In this document: in pieces, positions 52,109-61,912 of the stretch | Numbering within the stretch: the stretch's first letter is position 1 | How the letters are laid out: each line of letters begins with the position of its first letter | Source of the DNA: Pseudomonas sp. IB20 | GTDB lineage: Bacteria; Pseudomonadota; Gammaproteobacteria; Pseudomonadales; Pseudomonadaceae | NCBI RefSeq assembly: GCF_009707325.1 | Contig: NZ_CP046103.1 | Span: forward strand, 2,460,012 to 2,524,011 | DNA: 64,000 bases | Direction: 5' to 3' | Made by a program: the position numbers and the translations under genes | Notes under the pieces: model-generated | Database searches by the model: none | Told to the model about the DNA's origin: nothing | The model's input: the letters and a program-made list of their open reading frames with translations, nothing else

Positions 52109-53511
52109 CGCTGCGTGGTGAGCGGCAGGCGGACTTCGCCTATCAGGCGGTCTATCGCTACATGATCAACCTGATCAACGAGGTCAGTACCGACTCCCGC
52201 GTGAAACTGCCGTCGCTGCGCCAGTTATCCCAGCGCCTGAATGTCTCGATTTCCACCATTCAGTATGCGTACTCACTGCTGGAGAAAGAGGGCCGGGTGT
52301 ATTCGGTGGCCAAGTCAGGCTATTACGCCTGGCCCCTCGCCGGCAGCCCTTCGACGTTGCCAAGTGGGGATTTGCTCGAGCGCCTCTACGTGGCCGCGCG
52401 GCGCCCTGGGATGGTGGTGCTCAGTAGCGATGAGCCTACGTTGCTGGTCTCCCTGGACGCGACGTTGCTACGGCTGGAGCGCGAGCTTGTGCGCCAGTAC
52501 CCGCGCCACTTGCAGGCCTGGTCCCAGCCTTGCGGGGTGTGGGAGCTGCGAGCGGCATTGGCGGCGCGCTACACCTCGTCGCCCACTCGCTGCTGGCATG
52601 CCGATGACGTGTATATCGGCGCCGACCTGCGTGGCGTGTTGGAGATTCTCATCGAAGTGCTGGACCTGCCGGGCTCCACGGTGATTGTGGAGTCGCCCTG
52701 TGACTGGCTGATTCTGCGCCTGCTGCAAGATGCCGGTGTGCGCATCATTGAGTTGCCTTGGGCGGTGGATGGCAGCCTGGACCTGGCGGCGCTCGAAGGG
52801 ATGTTACGCGGGGAGACAGTGCAACTGGTGTTGCTGTCATCAGCGGTCAGCCTGCCGTCGGGGGTTGCCATGCAGCCACGCGAGCGCCTGGACGTGGCGC
52901 AACTGCTTGATCATTACGGTTGCTGGCTGCTGGAAAACGACACCTATGGTGAGCTGAGTTTCAAGTCACCGCCTGTTGCCCTGCGCGATTTGGTCAACCC
53001 TGAGCGGCTGGTGGTGTTTTCCTCCTTCGAAAAAATACTCGGGCCAGAGGCGCCTTACGGTTATGTGCTGACCCGGCAGATGAGCAGCGAATTACAACGT
53101 CAGTTCCTGTTGCGCTCGTTCCGGTTGTCCTCGATTCGCCAGCGCGCCATTGCACGCGTCTATCACAGCGGGCGAATCGACCTGCACCTGCGCAGCTTGC
53201 GCCAGCTACTGCGTGAGCAGGCCTTGGACATGAGCCAGCAGTTGGACCAGCAGTTGGGTGAACACGTGACCTACCAGATGCCCGCCGGTGGTGCGACCTT
53301 CTGGCTAGGCTCCACCCGTGCGGTGGACATGCGCGAGGTATTCCAGCAAATGCTGGCACAGCAGGTGGTCGTGGCGCCTGGGGAACTGTTCAGCGTCGGC
53401 GGCCTGCACCACCAACATGTGCGCTTGAGCCATACCTTCCACGGGCAGCCCAGCCTGGAAGTTGTGCTGGCGGCACTGGGCGAGGCACTGCGGCAGGCTC
53501 AAATCGATTAG
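52105..53511 (+). CDS. MocR-family regulator (HTH plus aminotransferase-like domain)
   Basis: A 468-residue MocR regulator. The GntR-type winged helix is at about residues 10-75 (VKLPSLRQLSQRLNVSISTI, YAYSLLEKEGRVYSVAKSGY). The aminotransferase-like domain follows, with WSQPCGVWELRAALAARY, WLLENDTYGELSFKS and the likely PLP lysine in VFSSFEKILGPEAPYGYVL. That last motif departs from the usual SFSKxLxPxLRLGY, so PLP binding is not certain. The start lies in the stop of the 477-aa gene, an unusual arrangement for MocR genes, which are commonly divergent from their targets. Its effector and targets are unknown. Confidence 0.86.
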   Translation: MTLRGERQADFAYQAVYRYMINLINEVSTDSRVKLPSLRQLSQRLNVSISTIQYAYSLLEKEGRVYSVAKSGYYAWPLAGSPSTLPSGDLLERLYVAARRPGMVVLSSDEPTLLVSLDATLLRLERELVRQYPRHLQAWSQPCGVWELRAALAARYTSSPTRCWHADDVYIGADLRGVLEILIEVLDLPGSTVIVESPCDWLILRLLQDAGVRIIELPWAVDGSLDLAALEGMLRGETVQLVLLSSAVSLPSGVAMQPRERLDVAQLLDHYGCWLLENDTYGELSFKSPPVALRDLVNPERLVVFSSFEKILGPEAPYGYVLTRQMSSELQRQFLLRSFRLSSIRQRAIARVYHSGRIDLHLRSLRQLLREQALDMSQQLDQQLGEHVTYQMPAGGATFWLGSTRAVDMREVFQQMLAQQVVVAPGELFSVGGLHHQHVRLSHTFHGQPSLEVVLAALGEALRQAQID

Positions 53512-53616
53512 CGAATGAAATTTCTCTTGTGAGCGTAGGATCGATAGCGTCGCGCAGTAGTCCAACTCCCAGTAAACTGTCGTTTTTCTCAAAATCCTTC
53601 TTTTCGAGGTTTATGC

Positions 53617-55260
53617 ATGACAATCAGTCCTTTTGCGGGCAAACCGGCGCCAGCTCAGTTGCTGGTGGATATCCCGCGACTGGTCACGGCCTATTACACC
53701 GGCCAGCCTGATGCAGCGATCTCCACCCAGCGCGTGGCCTTTGGTACGTCCGGGCACCGTGGCAGCTCGTTCGAGCTGAGCTTCAACGAATGGCACGTGC
53801 TTGCCATCAGCCAGGCCATCTGCCTGTACCGTGAAGCCCAAGGCATCAATGGGCCTTTGTTTGTCGGCCTGGACACCCACGCGCTGTCGACACCGGCCGG
53901 GGCCAGTGCCCTGGAAGTGCTGGCCGCCAATGGCGTGCACGTGATGCTGGCCGAAGGCGATGAATACACCCCAACCCCGGCGATTTCCCACGCCATCATC
54001 TGCTACAACCGTGGCCGCACCAGTGGCTTGGCCGACGGCATCGTCATTACGCCGTCGCACAACCCGCCACAAAGCGGCGGCTACAAGTACAACCCACCTA
54101 ACGGCGGCCCGGCTGATACCCACGTCACCAAGTGGATCGAGGCCAAGGCCAACGAACTGCTGGCTAACAAACTCGCCGGGGTCAAGCGCATAACCCATGC
54201 CCAGGCGCTCAAGGCCGATACTACCCATCGCCATGACTACCTCAACAGTTACGTGGCCGACCTGGTCAATGTGATCGACATGGACGCCATCCGCAGCGCC
54301 GACCTGCGCCTGGGCGTGGACCCGTTGGGCGGAGCAGGGGTGCGCTACTGGTCGGCGATTGCCGAGCACTACCGTTTGAACCTGGATGTGGTGAACACCG
54401 AAGTCGACTCCACCTTCCGCTTCATGAGCGTCGACTGGGATGGGCAGATCCGTATGGACCCGTCTTCCAGCTATGCGATGCAAGGCTTGATCGGCCTCAA
54501 GGAGCGTTTCGACGTGGCCTTTGCCTGCGACCCGGACCACGACCGCCACGGCATCGTCACCCCGTCCGGCGGCCTGTTGGCGCCGAACAACTACCTGGCG
54601 GTGTCCATCGACTACCTGTTTCAGAACCGTCCCGACTGGCGCACTGATGCGGCCGTGGGCAAGACCGTGGTCAGCAGTGGCTTGATTGACCGTGTTGCTG
54701 CGCGTATTGGCCGTCGTTTGTACGAAGTGCCGGTAGGCTTCAAGTGGTTTGCCGATGGTCTGTTCGACGGTTCGCTGGGGTTTGGCGGGGAAGAGAGCGC
54801 TGGGGCTTCGTTCCTGCGCAAGGACGGCACCGTGTGGAGCACCGACAAGGACGGCTTGATCCCGGCCTTGCTGGCAGCGGAAATGACTTCGCGTAAAGGT
54901 CAGGACCCAAGCCAGATCTACCGTGGGCTGACTGACGCTTTGGGCGAGCCGTTCGCGATTCGTGTCGACGCCAAGGCCACCCCGGCGCAGAAAGCCTTGC
55001 TGGGCAAGCTGTCGCCTGAGCAGGTGACGTCGACGCAGTTGGCTGGGGAGAGCATCCAGCAGATCCTCAGCCATGCGCCGGGCAATAACCAGGCGATTGG
55101 CGGCTTGAAAGTGATGACCGAAAACGGGTGGTTCGCTGCGCGGCCATCGGGGACTGAGGACATCTACAAGATCTATGCCGAGAGCTTTATTGGTGAAGAT
55201 CACCTTAAGCAGTTGGTGGAAGAGGCGCAGGTGTTGGTGGACGGGGCCATTTCCGAGTAA
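53617..55260 (+). CDS. pgm: Phosphoglucomutase, alpha-D-glucose phosphate-specific
   Basis: A 547-residue cytoplasmic phosphohexomutase that interconverts glucose 1-phosphate and glucose 6-phosphate, supplying glycogen, trehalose and surface-sugar pathways. Motifs are [20 protein letters not shown] near the N-terminus, the phosphoserine loop [20 protein letters not shown], the metal site [34 protein letters not shown] for sugar binding and the phosphate-binding [16 protein letters not shown] at the C-terminus. ATG 53617 has CGAGG upstream; an ATG four bases earlier is out of frame. It is a single gene. Confidence 0.95.
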   Translation: MTISPFAGKPAPAQLLVDIPRLVTAYYTGQPDAAISTQRVAFGTSGHRGSSFELSFNEWHVLAISQAICLYREAQGINGPLFVGLDTHALSTPAGASALEVLAANGVHVMLAEGDEYTPTPAISHAIICYNRGRTSGLADGIVITPSHNPPQSGGYKYNPPNGGPADTHVTKWIEAKANELLANKLAGVKRITHAQALKADTTHRHDYLNSYVADLVNVIDMDAIRSADLRLGVDPLGGAGVRYWSAIAEHYRLNLDVVNTEVDSTFRFMSVDWDGQIRMDPSSSYAMQGLIGLKERFDVAFACDPDHDRHGIVTPSGGLLAPNNYLAVSIDYLFQNRPDWRTDAAVGKTVVSSGLIDRVAARIGRRLYEVPVGFKWFADGLFDGSLGFGGEESAGASFLRKDGTVWSTDKDGLIPALLAAEMTSRKGQDPSQIYRGLTDALGEPFAIRVDAKATPAQKALLGKLSPEQVTSTQLAGESIQQILSHAPGNNQAIGGLKVMTENGWFAARPSGTEDIYKIYAESFIGEDHLKQLVEEAQVLVDGAISE

Positions 55261-55316
55261 CTGACACCCAGCTGTAAATGTGGGAGCGGGCAAGACCCCC
55301 AGCCCCAGACCGAAGA

Positions 55317-56012
55317 TCAAGCCAAATCGACCAACACGATCTCACTGTCCTCAATCGCCGTCACCCGCAACACCTGCTCATCCTCAACCGCCACACCATC
55401 CCGAGCCTGTGCACGCAAGCCATTAACTTCAATCACCCCCGTCGCCGGCACCAGATACGCGCGGCGCCCATTGTCCAGGTGATATTCAGCACTTTCCCCC
55501 GCTTTCAGGTTGGCCGCCACCAAGCGCGCATCGGCACGAATGCGCAGGCTTTCGCTGTCACCCGCTTTGCCGCTGGCCAAGGTCACAAAACCCTCGCGGT
55601 CACCTTTGGGAAAAGGTTTGGCACCCCAGGAAGGCGGCAAGCCGGCTTCATTCGGAATGATCCAGATCTGGAAGATCTTGGTCGGCGTGGCTTCAAGGTT
55701 GTATTCGCTGTGGGCAATCCCAGTGCCTGCACTCATCACCTGCACGTCGCCGGCCTCAGTGCGGCCTTTGTTGCCCAGGTTATCGGCATGGCTGATGGCA
55801 CCTTCACGCACATAAGTGATGATCTCCATGTCGCGGTGCGGGTGCTGTGGGAAGCCAGTGCCGGGCGCAATGATGTCGTCGTTCCATACCCGCAGGTTGC
55901 CCCAGTGCATGCGCTTGGGGTCGTGGTATTCGGCGAATGAAAAGTGGTGATGGGCGTCAAGCCAGCCATGATGGGCGCCGCCGAGGGTGTTGAAAGGTCG
56001 AAGTTCGAGCAT
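55317..56012 (-). CDS. Pirin-family protein (bicupin)
   Basis: A 231-residue pirin with two cupin barrels. The metal-binding N-terminal cupin is clear: WGNLRVWNDDIIAPGTGFPQ, HPHRDMEIITYVREGAISHA and HSEYNLE. Bacterial pirins of this kind (YhhW-like) have quercetinase activity or act in redox regulation; the natural substrate is not known. ATG 56012 (MLELRPFNTLG) is chosen because it opens on the family start and has AGGAGACC upstream, whereas a longer frame to 56093 lacks support. It is a single gene. Confidence 0.9.
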   Translation of the reverse strand: MLELRPFNTLGGAHHGWLDAHHHFSFAEYHDPKRMHWGNLRVWNDDIIAPGTGFPQHPHRDMEIITYVREGAISHADNLGNKGRTEAGDVQVMSAGTGIAHSEYNLEATPTKIFQIWIIPNEAGLPPSWGAKPFPKGDREGFVTLASGKAGDSESLRIRADARLVAANLKAGESAEYHLDNGRRAYLVPATGVIEVNGLRAQARDGVAVEDEQVLRVTAIEDSEIVLVDLA

Positions 56013-56231
56013 GAGGGTCTCCTGTTGATGGTGCCCATGATCCAGCAGAGCATGATCGATAAAAAGCGTAAAAAATGCCTGATTCCAATCCATTAATTCG
56101 ATGGGTTGCTGGCGTTTTGACTTTCACTTCATCGCCTAACTGTATGACGTCAAAGCAATTGGCTGGAACTGAGCGCCGATTCCGGCGACCATGGCACCTT
56201 CGCCAAAACCAACCTCATCGCTGGAGTCCGC

Positions 56232-58682
56232 GTGCCGCAACAAACGCCTGATCTGCCCCCCGAACTTCGTCCATTAGCCGAGATGCCTCTGCTGAAACGG
56301 CTCGCTGCGCGTCTTTTCGGGCATGGCCTGACGCGTTTACGTGCCCAGCATCGGTTTTCCTGGCTGCACGGCCAGGCCGACGGTTTTCGCAGCGGGCACG
56401 AGGCCGGTGTGGAATATGGCTATCGCGAGGGCAAGGCCGACGGTATCGAGGAAGGCCGGCAGGTGTTGCTGATCCGCGACTTTCGCCCCGATGAACACCG
56501 AGCGCCGGGCGTGGATGACAGCCTGTTCGACGACTGGCGGCTGCCGCTCACCACAGACGTGAAGAAGCGCATGAAGGCCGACGTGGCGCGCTTGCTGCCG
56601 GCGCATACGCAGCCGAGTGCGGCGCAATGGAAGATGATCTTCAGTGACACGCCCTCGACCTCGGTGATTGCGGGGGCGGGTGCCGGTAAATCCACCTCGC
56701 TGGTCCTGCGTATCCTGCTGCTCACCCATTACCTAGGCTTTGAACTGAGCTCGATGACTGTGGTGACCTTCACCCGCGAGTCGCGTAAGGACTTCATCAA
56801 CAAGCTCATGGAGATTCTCAGCCTGTGGGGCCAACCCCTTGGCGTTAAAGAGGCTCAGGCCGTGGTGCGGACCTTTCACTCGCGCATTTTGCCGATGGTA
56901 CGCAGCTTGCCGGGCTTTGAACGCCTGCAAGCCTTTGAAAACCTCAGCAGTGGCTTCGAAGACGCCGACAGCAACCCCTTCGACCTGCGCATCAGCGACG
57001 CCCAGCGCCAACAAATGAATGCCTGCTACCACCGGCTGCATGGCCAACACGCGCGCTTTCGTGAGCTGATTACGCCGTTGGCGCGCCAGGGCCTGCAGCT
57101 CAGGGAGCTCGAGCGTGACCACCCGGATGTGCAAAAGCGCGTAGCCGTGACCGAACTGGCGGCCAAGCGCGATGAAGAACTCTGCGATGTGATCGAAGAC
57201 CTGTGGTTTCGCGCCGGTGCCTGGCCGATCAAGGGTATCGAACCAAGCCGGCAGACCTTCGAAATCAATGGCGCGCAATTTCATTGTCACGGTTACATAC
57301 CGGAGCTGGATGCCTGGGTGGTGCTGGGCTTCGATTCGCGAGAGAACCCCCAGATAAGTCGACCCAATTCGAAGCTGTCGGTACGTGCAGAATGGGCGGT
57401 AAAGCGCACTTTGTTTCAAGCTTTCTGTCGTAAGCCATTGATATGGATAGATAGTTACGAATCTTCAAAGCGTCTTTTAAGCAGTCTGGCCGGCGACGCC
57501 AGCGCCGGGCCTGGCTTTGACTACAAGGTCAAAGGCGAGCTGGCCTCGGCGCCGCTGCTGGACAGTTTTGTCATGGCGGCCGGCTTTATCGAGAACCTCG
57601 GGCTGGACGTACCCACCGCCGTCGGCCAGATGAGCTTCGCCAAGGACGACCCGGACCGGTTCTTCTTTGAAGCCCTGAGCATTTTCTGGAAAGCCCTGGA
57701 AGACCATCTGCTCGATCAGGTGCCGCCGGTGATGACCTACAACCGCATGTTCTCGCTGTTCGGCGAGAACACCCCGGAAAACCTCAAGCTGCTCAGCGAT
57801 CCACTGCTGCGGCCGATGTCGCACCTGATGATCGACGAGTTCCAGGACGTATCGCCGCAGATCGTCTCGTGGATTCGCGCCAGCCTGCGCGAAATTCGCA
57901 GCCGTGGCCCGGCGATGCACGTGGGCCGGGGCGCGCAACGCTCATCACTGCTGTGTGTGGGCGATGACTGGCAGTCGATTTATGGCTGGCGCGGCAGTTC
58001 GCCCAAGTACTTTATGGCGTTCAACCAGGAATTCCCGTCACCCAGCACCACCCGTGTGATGCTGAGCGAGAACTACCGCAGCCACCAGCACGTCATTGAT
58101 GCCGCCGAGCATATCGTGCGCGCCGCACCGGCAATCCCCGGCAAAAAGGCCAAGGCCAGTGGTGAACCCAAGGCGTTAGTGCCGGTAACGGTATTGGAAA
58201 GGGACGATGCTGCGTTAGGCCGGCAGTTGCTGGAGCATTACCAAAAGGGCGAATCGGTCTTAATGCTGTATCGAAAAAGCAGCGATAAGTTATTGATTCA
58301 AGAGCATATTCAGTCTGTGGTTAATGTTGATTCTAGCTTGCCGCCCGCGGTGCGCCGATTGAAACAACTGACCTATCACAGCGCCAAAGGCCTGCAAGCG
58401 GACGCAGTATTTTTGCTTGGGGATTGCCAGCATGTGACCAGTTCGCCTTACAAGAACCAGGTCTACCGCATGGCGGGCCTGGGCAAGGACGGTGACAGCG
58501 AGCCGTATGACACTGCACAAAAAGACGAAGTGCTGCGCCTGGCTTACGTCGGCATTACCCGGGCGGCGAGCCATTGCTATTGGTATGTGGAAAAGCCGGA
58601 AGGCCAGGGCGTGAATGTGCCCAGGGCTTCGGAGCGAGTAGATGGGAAGAAAGCGTTTTTCAACGATCAGCGCGGTCAGTGA
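56232..58682 (+). CDS. UvrD/Rep-type SF1A DNA helicase with long N-terminal and inserted regions
   Basis: An 816-residue superfamily 1A helicase. The N-terminal 120 residues are not helicase and contain a Gly/Glu-rich stretch (GHEAGVEYGYREGKADGIEE). Helicase motifs follow: Q/I with Walker A AGAGAGKST (147-155), VVTFTRESRKDFI, Walker B MIDEFQDVSPQ (about 534), VGDDWQSIYGWRGS, LSENYRSHQHVIDAAE, LTYHSAKGLQADAVFLLGD and LAYVGITRAASHCYW. An inserted region at about 310-420 (FHCHGYIPELDAW, VVLGFDSREN) resembles nothing I can name. The start is GTG 56232 with GGAG upstream. It is close to HelD-like or UvrD-like repair helicases, but the role is not known. Confidence 0.88.
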   Translation: MPQQTPDLPPELRPLAEMPLLKRLAARLFGHGLTRLRAQHRFSWLHGQADGFRSGHEAGVEYGYREGKADGIEEGRQVLLIRDFRPDEHRAPGVDDSLFDDWRLPLTTDVKKRMKADVARLLPAHTQPSAAQWKMIFSDTPSTSVIAGAGAGKSTSLVLRILLLTHYLGFELSSMTVVTFTRESRKDFINKLMEILSLWGQPLGVKEAQAVVRTFHSRILPMVRSLPGFERLQAFENLSSGFEDADSNPFDLRISDAQRQQMNACYHRLHGQHARFRELITPLARQGLQLRELERDHPDVQKRVAVTELAAKRDEELCDVIEDLWFRAGAWPIKGIEPSRQTFEINGAQFHCHGYIPELDAWVVLGFDSRENPQISRPNSKLSVRAEWAVKRTLFQAFCRKPLIWIDSYESSKRLLSSLAGDASAGPGFDYKVKGELASAPLLDSFVMAAGFIENLGLDVPTAVGQMSFAKDDPDRFFFEALSIFWKALEDHLLDQVPPVMTYNRMFSLFGENTPENLKLLSDPLLRPMSHLMIDEFQDVSPQIVSWIRASLREIRSRGPAMHVGRGAQRSSLLCVGDDWQSIYGWRGSSPKYFMAFNQEFPSPSTTRVMLSENYRSHQHVIDAAEHIVRAAPAIPGKKAKASGEPKALVPVTVLERDDAALGRQLLEHYQKGESVLMLYRKSSDKLLIQEHIQSVVNVDSSLPPAVRRLKQLTYHSAKGLQADAVFLLGDCQHVTSSPYKNQVYRMAGLGKDGDSEPYDTAQKDEVLRLAYVGITRAASHCYWYVEKPEGQGVNVPRASERVDGKKAFFNDQRGQ

Positions 58683-58746
58683 GTGAAAGCAATTTCAATG
58701 TGTGCCCCACTCCCACATTAGATAGACATCACCTGACAAATCAGCC

Positions 58747-59019
58747 TCAGGCGCGCAACGACAGCGGCGGTACAAAACACTCCAGCTCATCCTCTACCGC
58801 CTCGATGATGCGCTCCACATCGGCGGCATTCATCACGGTGGCGCAAGGGATGCCAGCAATGGCGATCAATGTCTCGCCGCTGGCCCGGTCGAACAGGCGG
58901 GCGACCATGCTGCCGGGGGCGTCCATGCTCCCCTCAAAGCCCATCGGATGAAAATGCCAGCGCATCAGCTGGCAGGCGTTCGGGAACGTCACTTTATTCA
59001 TGTTGCCCACCTTATTCAT
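58747..59019 (-). CDS. DUF1652 family small protein
   Basis: A 90-residue cytoplasmic protein of DUF1652, a family found mostly in pseudomonads. Visible are MRWHFHPMGFEGSMDAPGSM, VARLFDRASGETLIAIAGIP and VMNAADVERIIEAVEDELEC. There are two plausible starts: ATG 59019 with AAAGGAAG upstream, and ATG 59001 with AAGGTGG upstream. Both sites are good, and the first codons after each are alike (ATGAATAA). I use the longer form. Function unknown. Confidence 0.82.
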   Translation of the reverse strand: MNKVGNMNKVTFPNACQLMRWHFHPMGFEGSMDAPGSMVARLFDRASGETLIAIAGIPCATVMNAADVERIIEAVEDELECFVPPLSLRA

Positions 59020-59278
59020 TGAGCGCTTCCTTTAGCTCGCTGCAGGGGGCCACGACCTTCACGGGTCTTGGCGTCGAAGAACATCAAAAATAGCACTCGT
59101 TCGCACGCTCAAGGTGACTTTTTTGAGTCCGTTCGGCAGTTGTTTTCGATTAATTTGATGTGCGTCATCTCCTACTACAAACTAGGCGAAACGCCACTAC
59201 TCAGATGTGCCTTTTGACGCCTGCACACACTGGTAAAATCCGGCACTCTCAGCTGTTTTATCCGTCGTAGAGCCCTAC

Positions 59279-60088
59279 ATGCCCAGCATCGCCCCCGCCG
59301 ATGATTGCCAGAACACCCAAGCCACCGGCGAGTTGGTCTTGCGTCACCACTTGTGCTGGCGCCATCGCGACCTGGATGGCGTGATGGCCTACTACCACCC
59401 TGAAATCCAGTACCACGACTTTTTCCAGAACCGCGTCATCGGTTACGCTGAACTGCGCGAGTATCTGCAAGCCAGCATGCCGCGTGGCGCCGACGAGGCG
59501 ATCGAGCACACTGACCGCATCCGCGCCGACGGCGACACCGCGTTCATCCAGTACCGCATTACCTTGCGCGGCGGCCAGGGCCTGGTGTCGTTTCGCACCA
59601 GCGAAGCCATCACCGTGCGCGATGGGCTGATTTGGCGGGTCAATGAATACGCGTCCCTGGTGCACGAGCAGCCGACCCAGGCCATGCGCCCCACGGTCAG
59701 CCGCCTGGGCCTGTCGCCCCAGCAGTTGGGGCATATGGCCAAAGACCTGCAGCAATACTTCGAACTCAAGCAACCCTACCTGGACCCCGAGCTGGACCTG
59801 CAGCGGGTTGCCAAGGAGTGTGGCTACAGCCGCAATCAGATTTCCTACCTGTTGAACCAGGTGCTCGGGCAGAGCTTCTACCGTTACGTCAACCAGGCCC
59901 GGCTCCAGCATTTGCTGGCCGCGCTGGATAAAGCCCAGCCACCGATCAAGGTCGATGACCTGGCATTCTCCGCCGGTTTCAATTCGCTGTCGGCGTTCTA
60001 TAGCGCGTTTCGCCAGCACACCGGCCAATCGCCCAAGGCTTACGTCAAACAAATTTCTCTGCGTGCACGCGCGCAAGACAGCCCATAA
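59279..60088 (+). CDS. NTF2-like domain fused to AraC-type DNA-binding domain
   Basis: A 269-residue regulator. Residues 15-135 form a SnoaL/NTF2-like domain (LVLRHHLCWRHRDLDGVMAY, YHDFFQNRVIGYAELREYLQ, RIRADGDTAFIQYRITLRGG) and residues 150-260 an AraC HTH pair (LQRVAKECGYSRNQISYLLN, FSAGFNSLSAFYSAFRQHTG). Using an NTF2-like fold as sensor is unusual for AraC proteins. It is upstream of, and on the same strand as, the FAD oxidoreductase, cupin and polyamine-binding genes, so it probably regulates them. Confidence 0.87.
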   Translation: MPSIAPADDCQNTQATGELVLRHHLCWRHRDLDGVMAYYHPEIQYHDFFQNRVIGYAELREYLQASMPRGADEAIEHTDRIRADGDTAFIQYRITLRGGQGLVSFRTSEAITVRDGLIWRVNEYASLVHEQPTQAMRPTVSRLGLSPQQLGHMAKDLQQYFELKQPYLDPELDLQRVAKECGYSRNQISYLLNQVLGQSFYRYVNQARLQHLLAALDKAQPPIKVDDLAFSAGFNSLSAFYSAFRQHTGQSPKAYVKQISLRARAQDSP

Positions 60089-60137
60089 CCCCGCGCTCTA
60101 GGATCCAGCCTATCGAAACGAGGTAGGGGAGCTTGGC

Positions 60138-61544
60138 ATGCCGGCATGGCGCAATATCAGTTTATGGATGGACCAGTTGGATGACCCGCTGGTGGCCAGG
60201 CCGTCACTTACGCATGACCTTGACGTCAACGTGGCCATTATCGGCGCCGGTTACACCGGCCTGTGGACCGCCTATTACCTGAAACGCCAGGCGCCCGAGC
60301 TGAACATCGCGATTATCGAAGCACAGACCGCAGGTTTCGGCGCCTCTGGCCGTAACGGCGGCTGGCTGATGGGTAATTTGCTCGGCGAAGACCGGCTGTT
60401 GGCCGGCCTCTCGCCGCAACAGCGCCGCGCCTCCTTTGACCTGCTGCACGGTATTCCCGATGAAGTTGCGCAGGTGTTGGCCCGCGAGGGCATCGACTGC
60501 GATTACCGCAAGGGCGGCGCGTTGTATTGCGCTGCGCGCTATCCCGAGCAGGAAGGCAGCCTGCGCCGCTACCTCGACAAACTCCATGCCCAAGGCCTGA
60601 CCGAAGACGATTACCGCTGGCTGAGCCCGCAACAGCTGGCCGAACAGATCCGCATCGCCAAGCCTTATGGCGGTATCTATGCACCCCACGTCGCGACCAT
60701 CAACCCGGCCAAGTTGGTGCGCGGCCTGGCGCGCGTGGTGGAGAGCATGGGGGTCACGATCTACGAAAACAGCCCGGTCACCCACTGGCAGTCTGGCAGC
60801 CTGCGCACTGCCAAAGCCTGTGTGCGCGCCGCTTGGGTGGTGCCGGCGGTCGAGGGTTATGCCACGACGTTGCCGCCTTTGGGGCGCTACCAGTTGCCGG
60901 TACAGAGCCTGATTGTGGCCACCGAGCCGCTGCCGGCCAGTACCTGGGACGAAATCGGCCTGAGCCACGGTCAGGCGTTCGGCGAAAGCAGTCGCCAGGT
61001 CACCTACGGCCAGCGTTCAGCCGACAATCGCCTGGTGTTCGGCGCGCGTGGCGGCTATCAGTTCGCCGGAAAGCTGCGCCACAACTTCGACCTGACTGAC
61101 AGCGAAGTGCAGCTGCGTCGCTACCTGTTCGGCGAACTCTTCCCACAGCTGAAAAACGTGAAGATTACCCACTCCTGGGGCGGCAACCTCGGCATGTCGC
61201 GCAACTTCCGCCCACACATGCTCTGCGACCACAAGACCGGCATCGCGTTGTCCGGCGGTTACGGCGGGGAGGGCGTAGGCGCCACCAACCTGGGTGGCCG
61301 CACCCTGGCCGATCTGATTTTGGGTCTCGACACGCCACTGACCACCCAGCCCTGGGTGATCCGCGAGCGTGGCCTGGACGCGCTCAAGGCCTGGGAGCCT
61401 GAGCCCTGCCGCTGGCTGGGCTACAACGCGATCATTCGCAGCTTTGTCCATGAAGACCAGGTGTTGGCCAACCCCAACACCGCGCCTTGGCGCCGCACGT
61501 TGGCGACCGGCGTGGCTGGGTTCATGGAAGGTTTCATGCACTAA
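60138..61544 (+). CDS. FAD-dependent oxidoreductase, PuuB/gamma-glutamylputrescine oxidase-like
   Basis: A 468-residue DAO-family flavoenzyme. The FAD Rossmann motif is VAIIGAGYTGLWTAYYLKRQ at about residues 33-52, followed by GFGASGRNGGWLMGNLLGED, typical of the PuuB/OrdL branch, and LSGGYGGEGVGATNLGGRTL near the C-terminus for FAD/substrate. Enzymes of this branch oxidise gamma-glutamylputrescine or related amines to aldehydes. A polyamine-type binding protein two genes downstream supports an amine substrate. It starts 49 bp after the AraC gene and is probably in the same operon. Confidence 0.87.
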   Translation: MPAWRNISLWMDQLDDPLVARPSLTHDLDVNVAIIGAGYTGLWTAYYLKRQAPELNIAIIEAQTAGFGASGRNGGWLMGNLLGEDRLLAGLSPQQRRASFDLLHGIPDEVAQVLAREGIDCDYRKGGALYCAARYPEQEGSLRRYLDKLHAQGLTEDDYRWLSPQQLAEQIRIAKPYGGIYAPHVATINPAKLVRGLARVVESMGVTIYENSPVTHWQSGSLRTAKACVRAAWVVPAVEGYATTLPPLGRYQLPVQSLIVATEPLPASTWDEIGLSHGQAFGESSRQVTYGQRSADNRLVFGARGGYQFAGKLRHNFDLTDSEVQLRRYLFGELFPQLKNVKITHSWGGNLGMSRNFRPHMLCDHKTGIALSGGYGGEGVGATNLGGRTLADLILGLDTPLTTQPWVIRERGLDALKAWEPEPCRWLGYNAIIRSFVHEDQVLANPNTAPWRRTLATGVAGFMEGFMH

Positions 61545-61570
61545 GCCGTTTCACTCACACGGGAAAACCC

Positions 61571-61912
61571 ATGAGCATCACTCAATTTAAAGACGCGCTG
61601 AACGCCCACTTGCCGGATTCGTCATCGGTGGCCGTGCCCTTGGGCGAGCCCATCGCCGTGGCCTCGACCCTGAGCGTGGAGCGCAACGACGGCGTCGAAA
61701 CCGGTATCTGGGCATGCACCCCAGGCCGCTGGCGTCGGCAGATCAAATCCCAGGAGTTTTGCCACTTTATCCAGGGCCGCTGCACCTTCACCCCTGACAA
61801 CGGTGAAATCGTCCACCTACAAGCCGGTGATGCACTGATGTTGCCGGCCAACAGCACTGGCATCTGGGACATCCAGGAGACCGTGCGCAAGACCTACGTA
61901 TTGATTCTGTAA
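61571..61912 (+). CDS. Cupin-domain (DUF861) protein
   Basis: A 113-residue single cupin of the DUF861/EutQ-like type. Features are GIWACTPGRWRRQIKSQEFC, HFIQGRCTFTPDNGEIVHLQ and AGDALMLPANSTGIWDIQET. Such cupins are common next to PuuB-type oxidases, but their role is not known. It starts 26 bp after the oxidoreductase stop. The last codons, with the stop, lie in a 30-bp sequence that is repeated just behind the gene. Confidence 0.85.
   Translation: MSITQFKDALNAHLPDSSSVAVPLGEPIAVASTLSVERNDGVETGIWACTPGRWRRQIKSQEFCHFIQGRCTFTPDNGEIVHLQAGDALMLPANSTGIWDIQETVRKTYVLIL

Noticed and set aside
53611..55320. 569-aa frame opposite pgm
   Set aside because: Antisense shadow of a full-length phosphoglucomutase.
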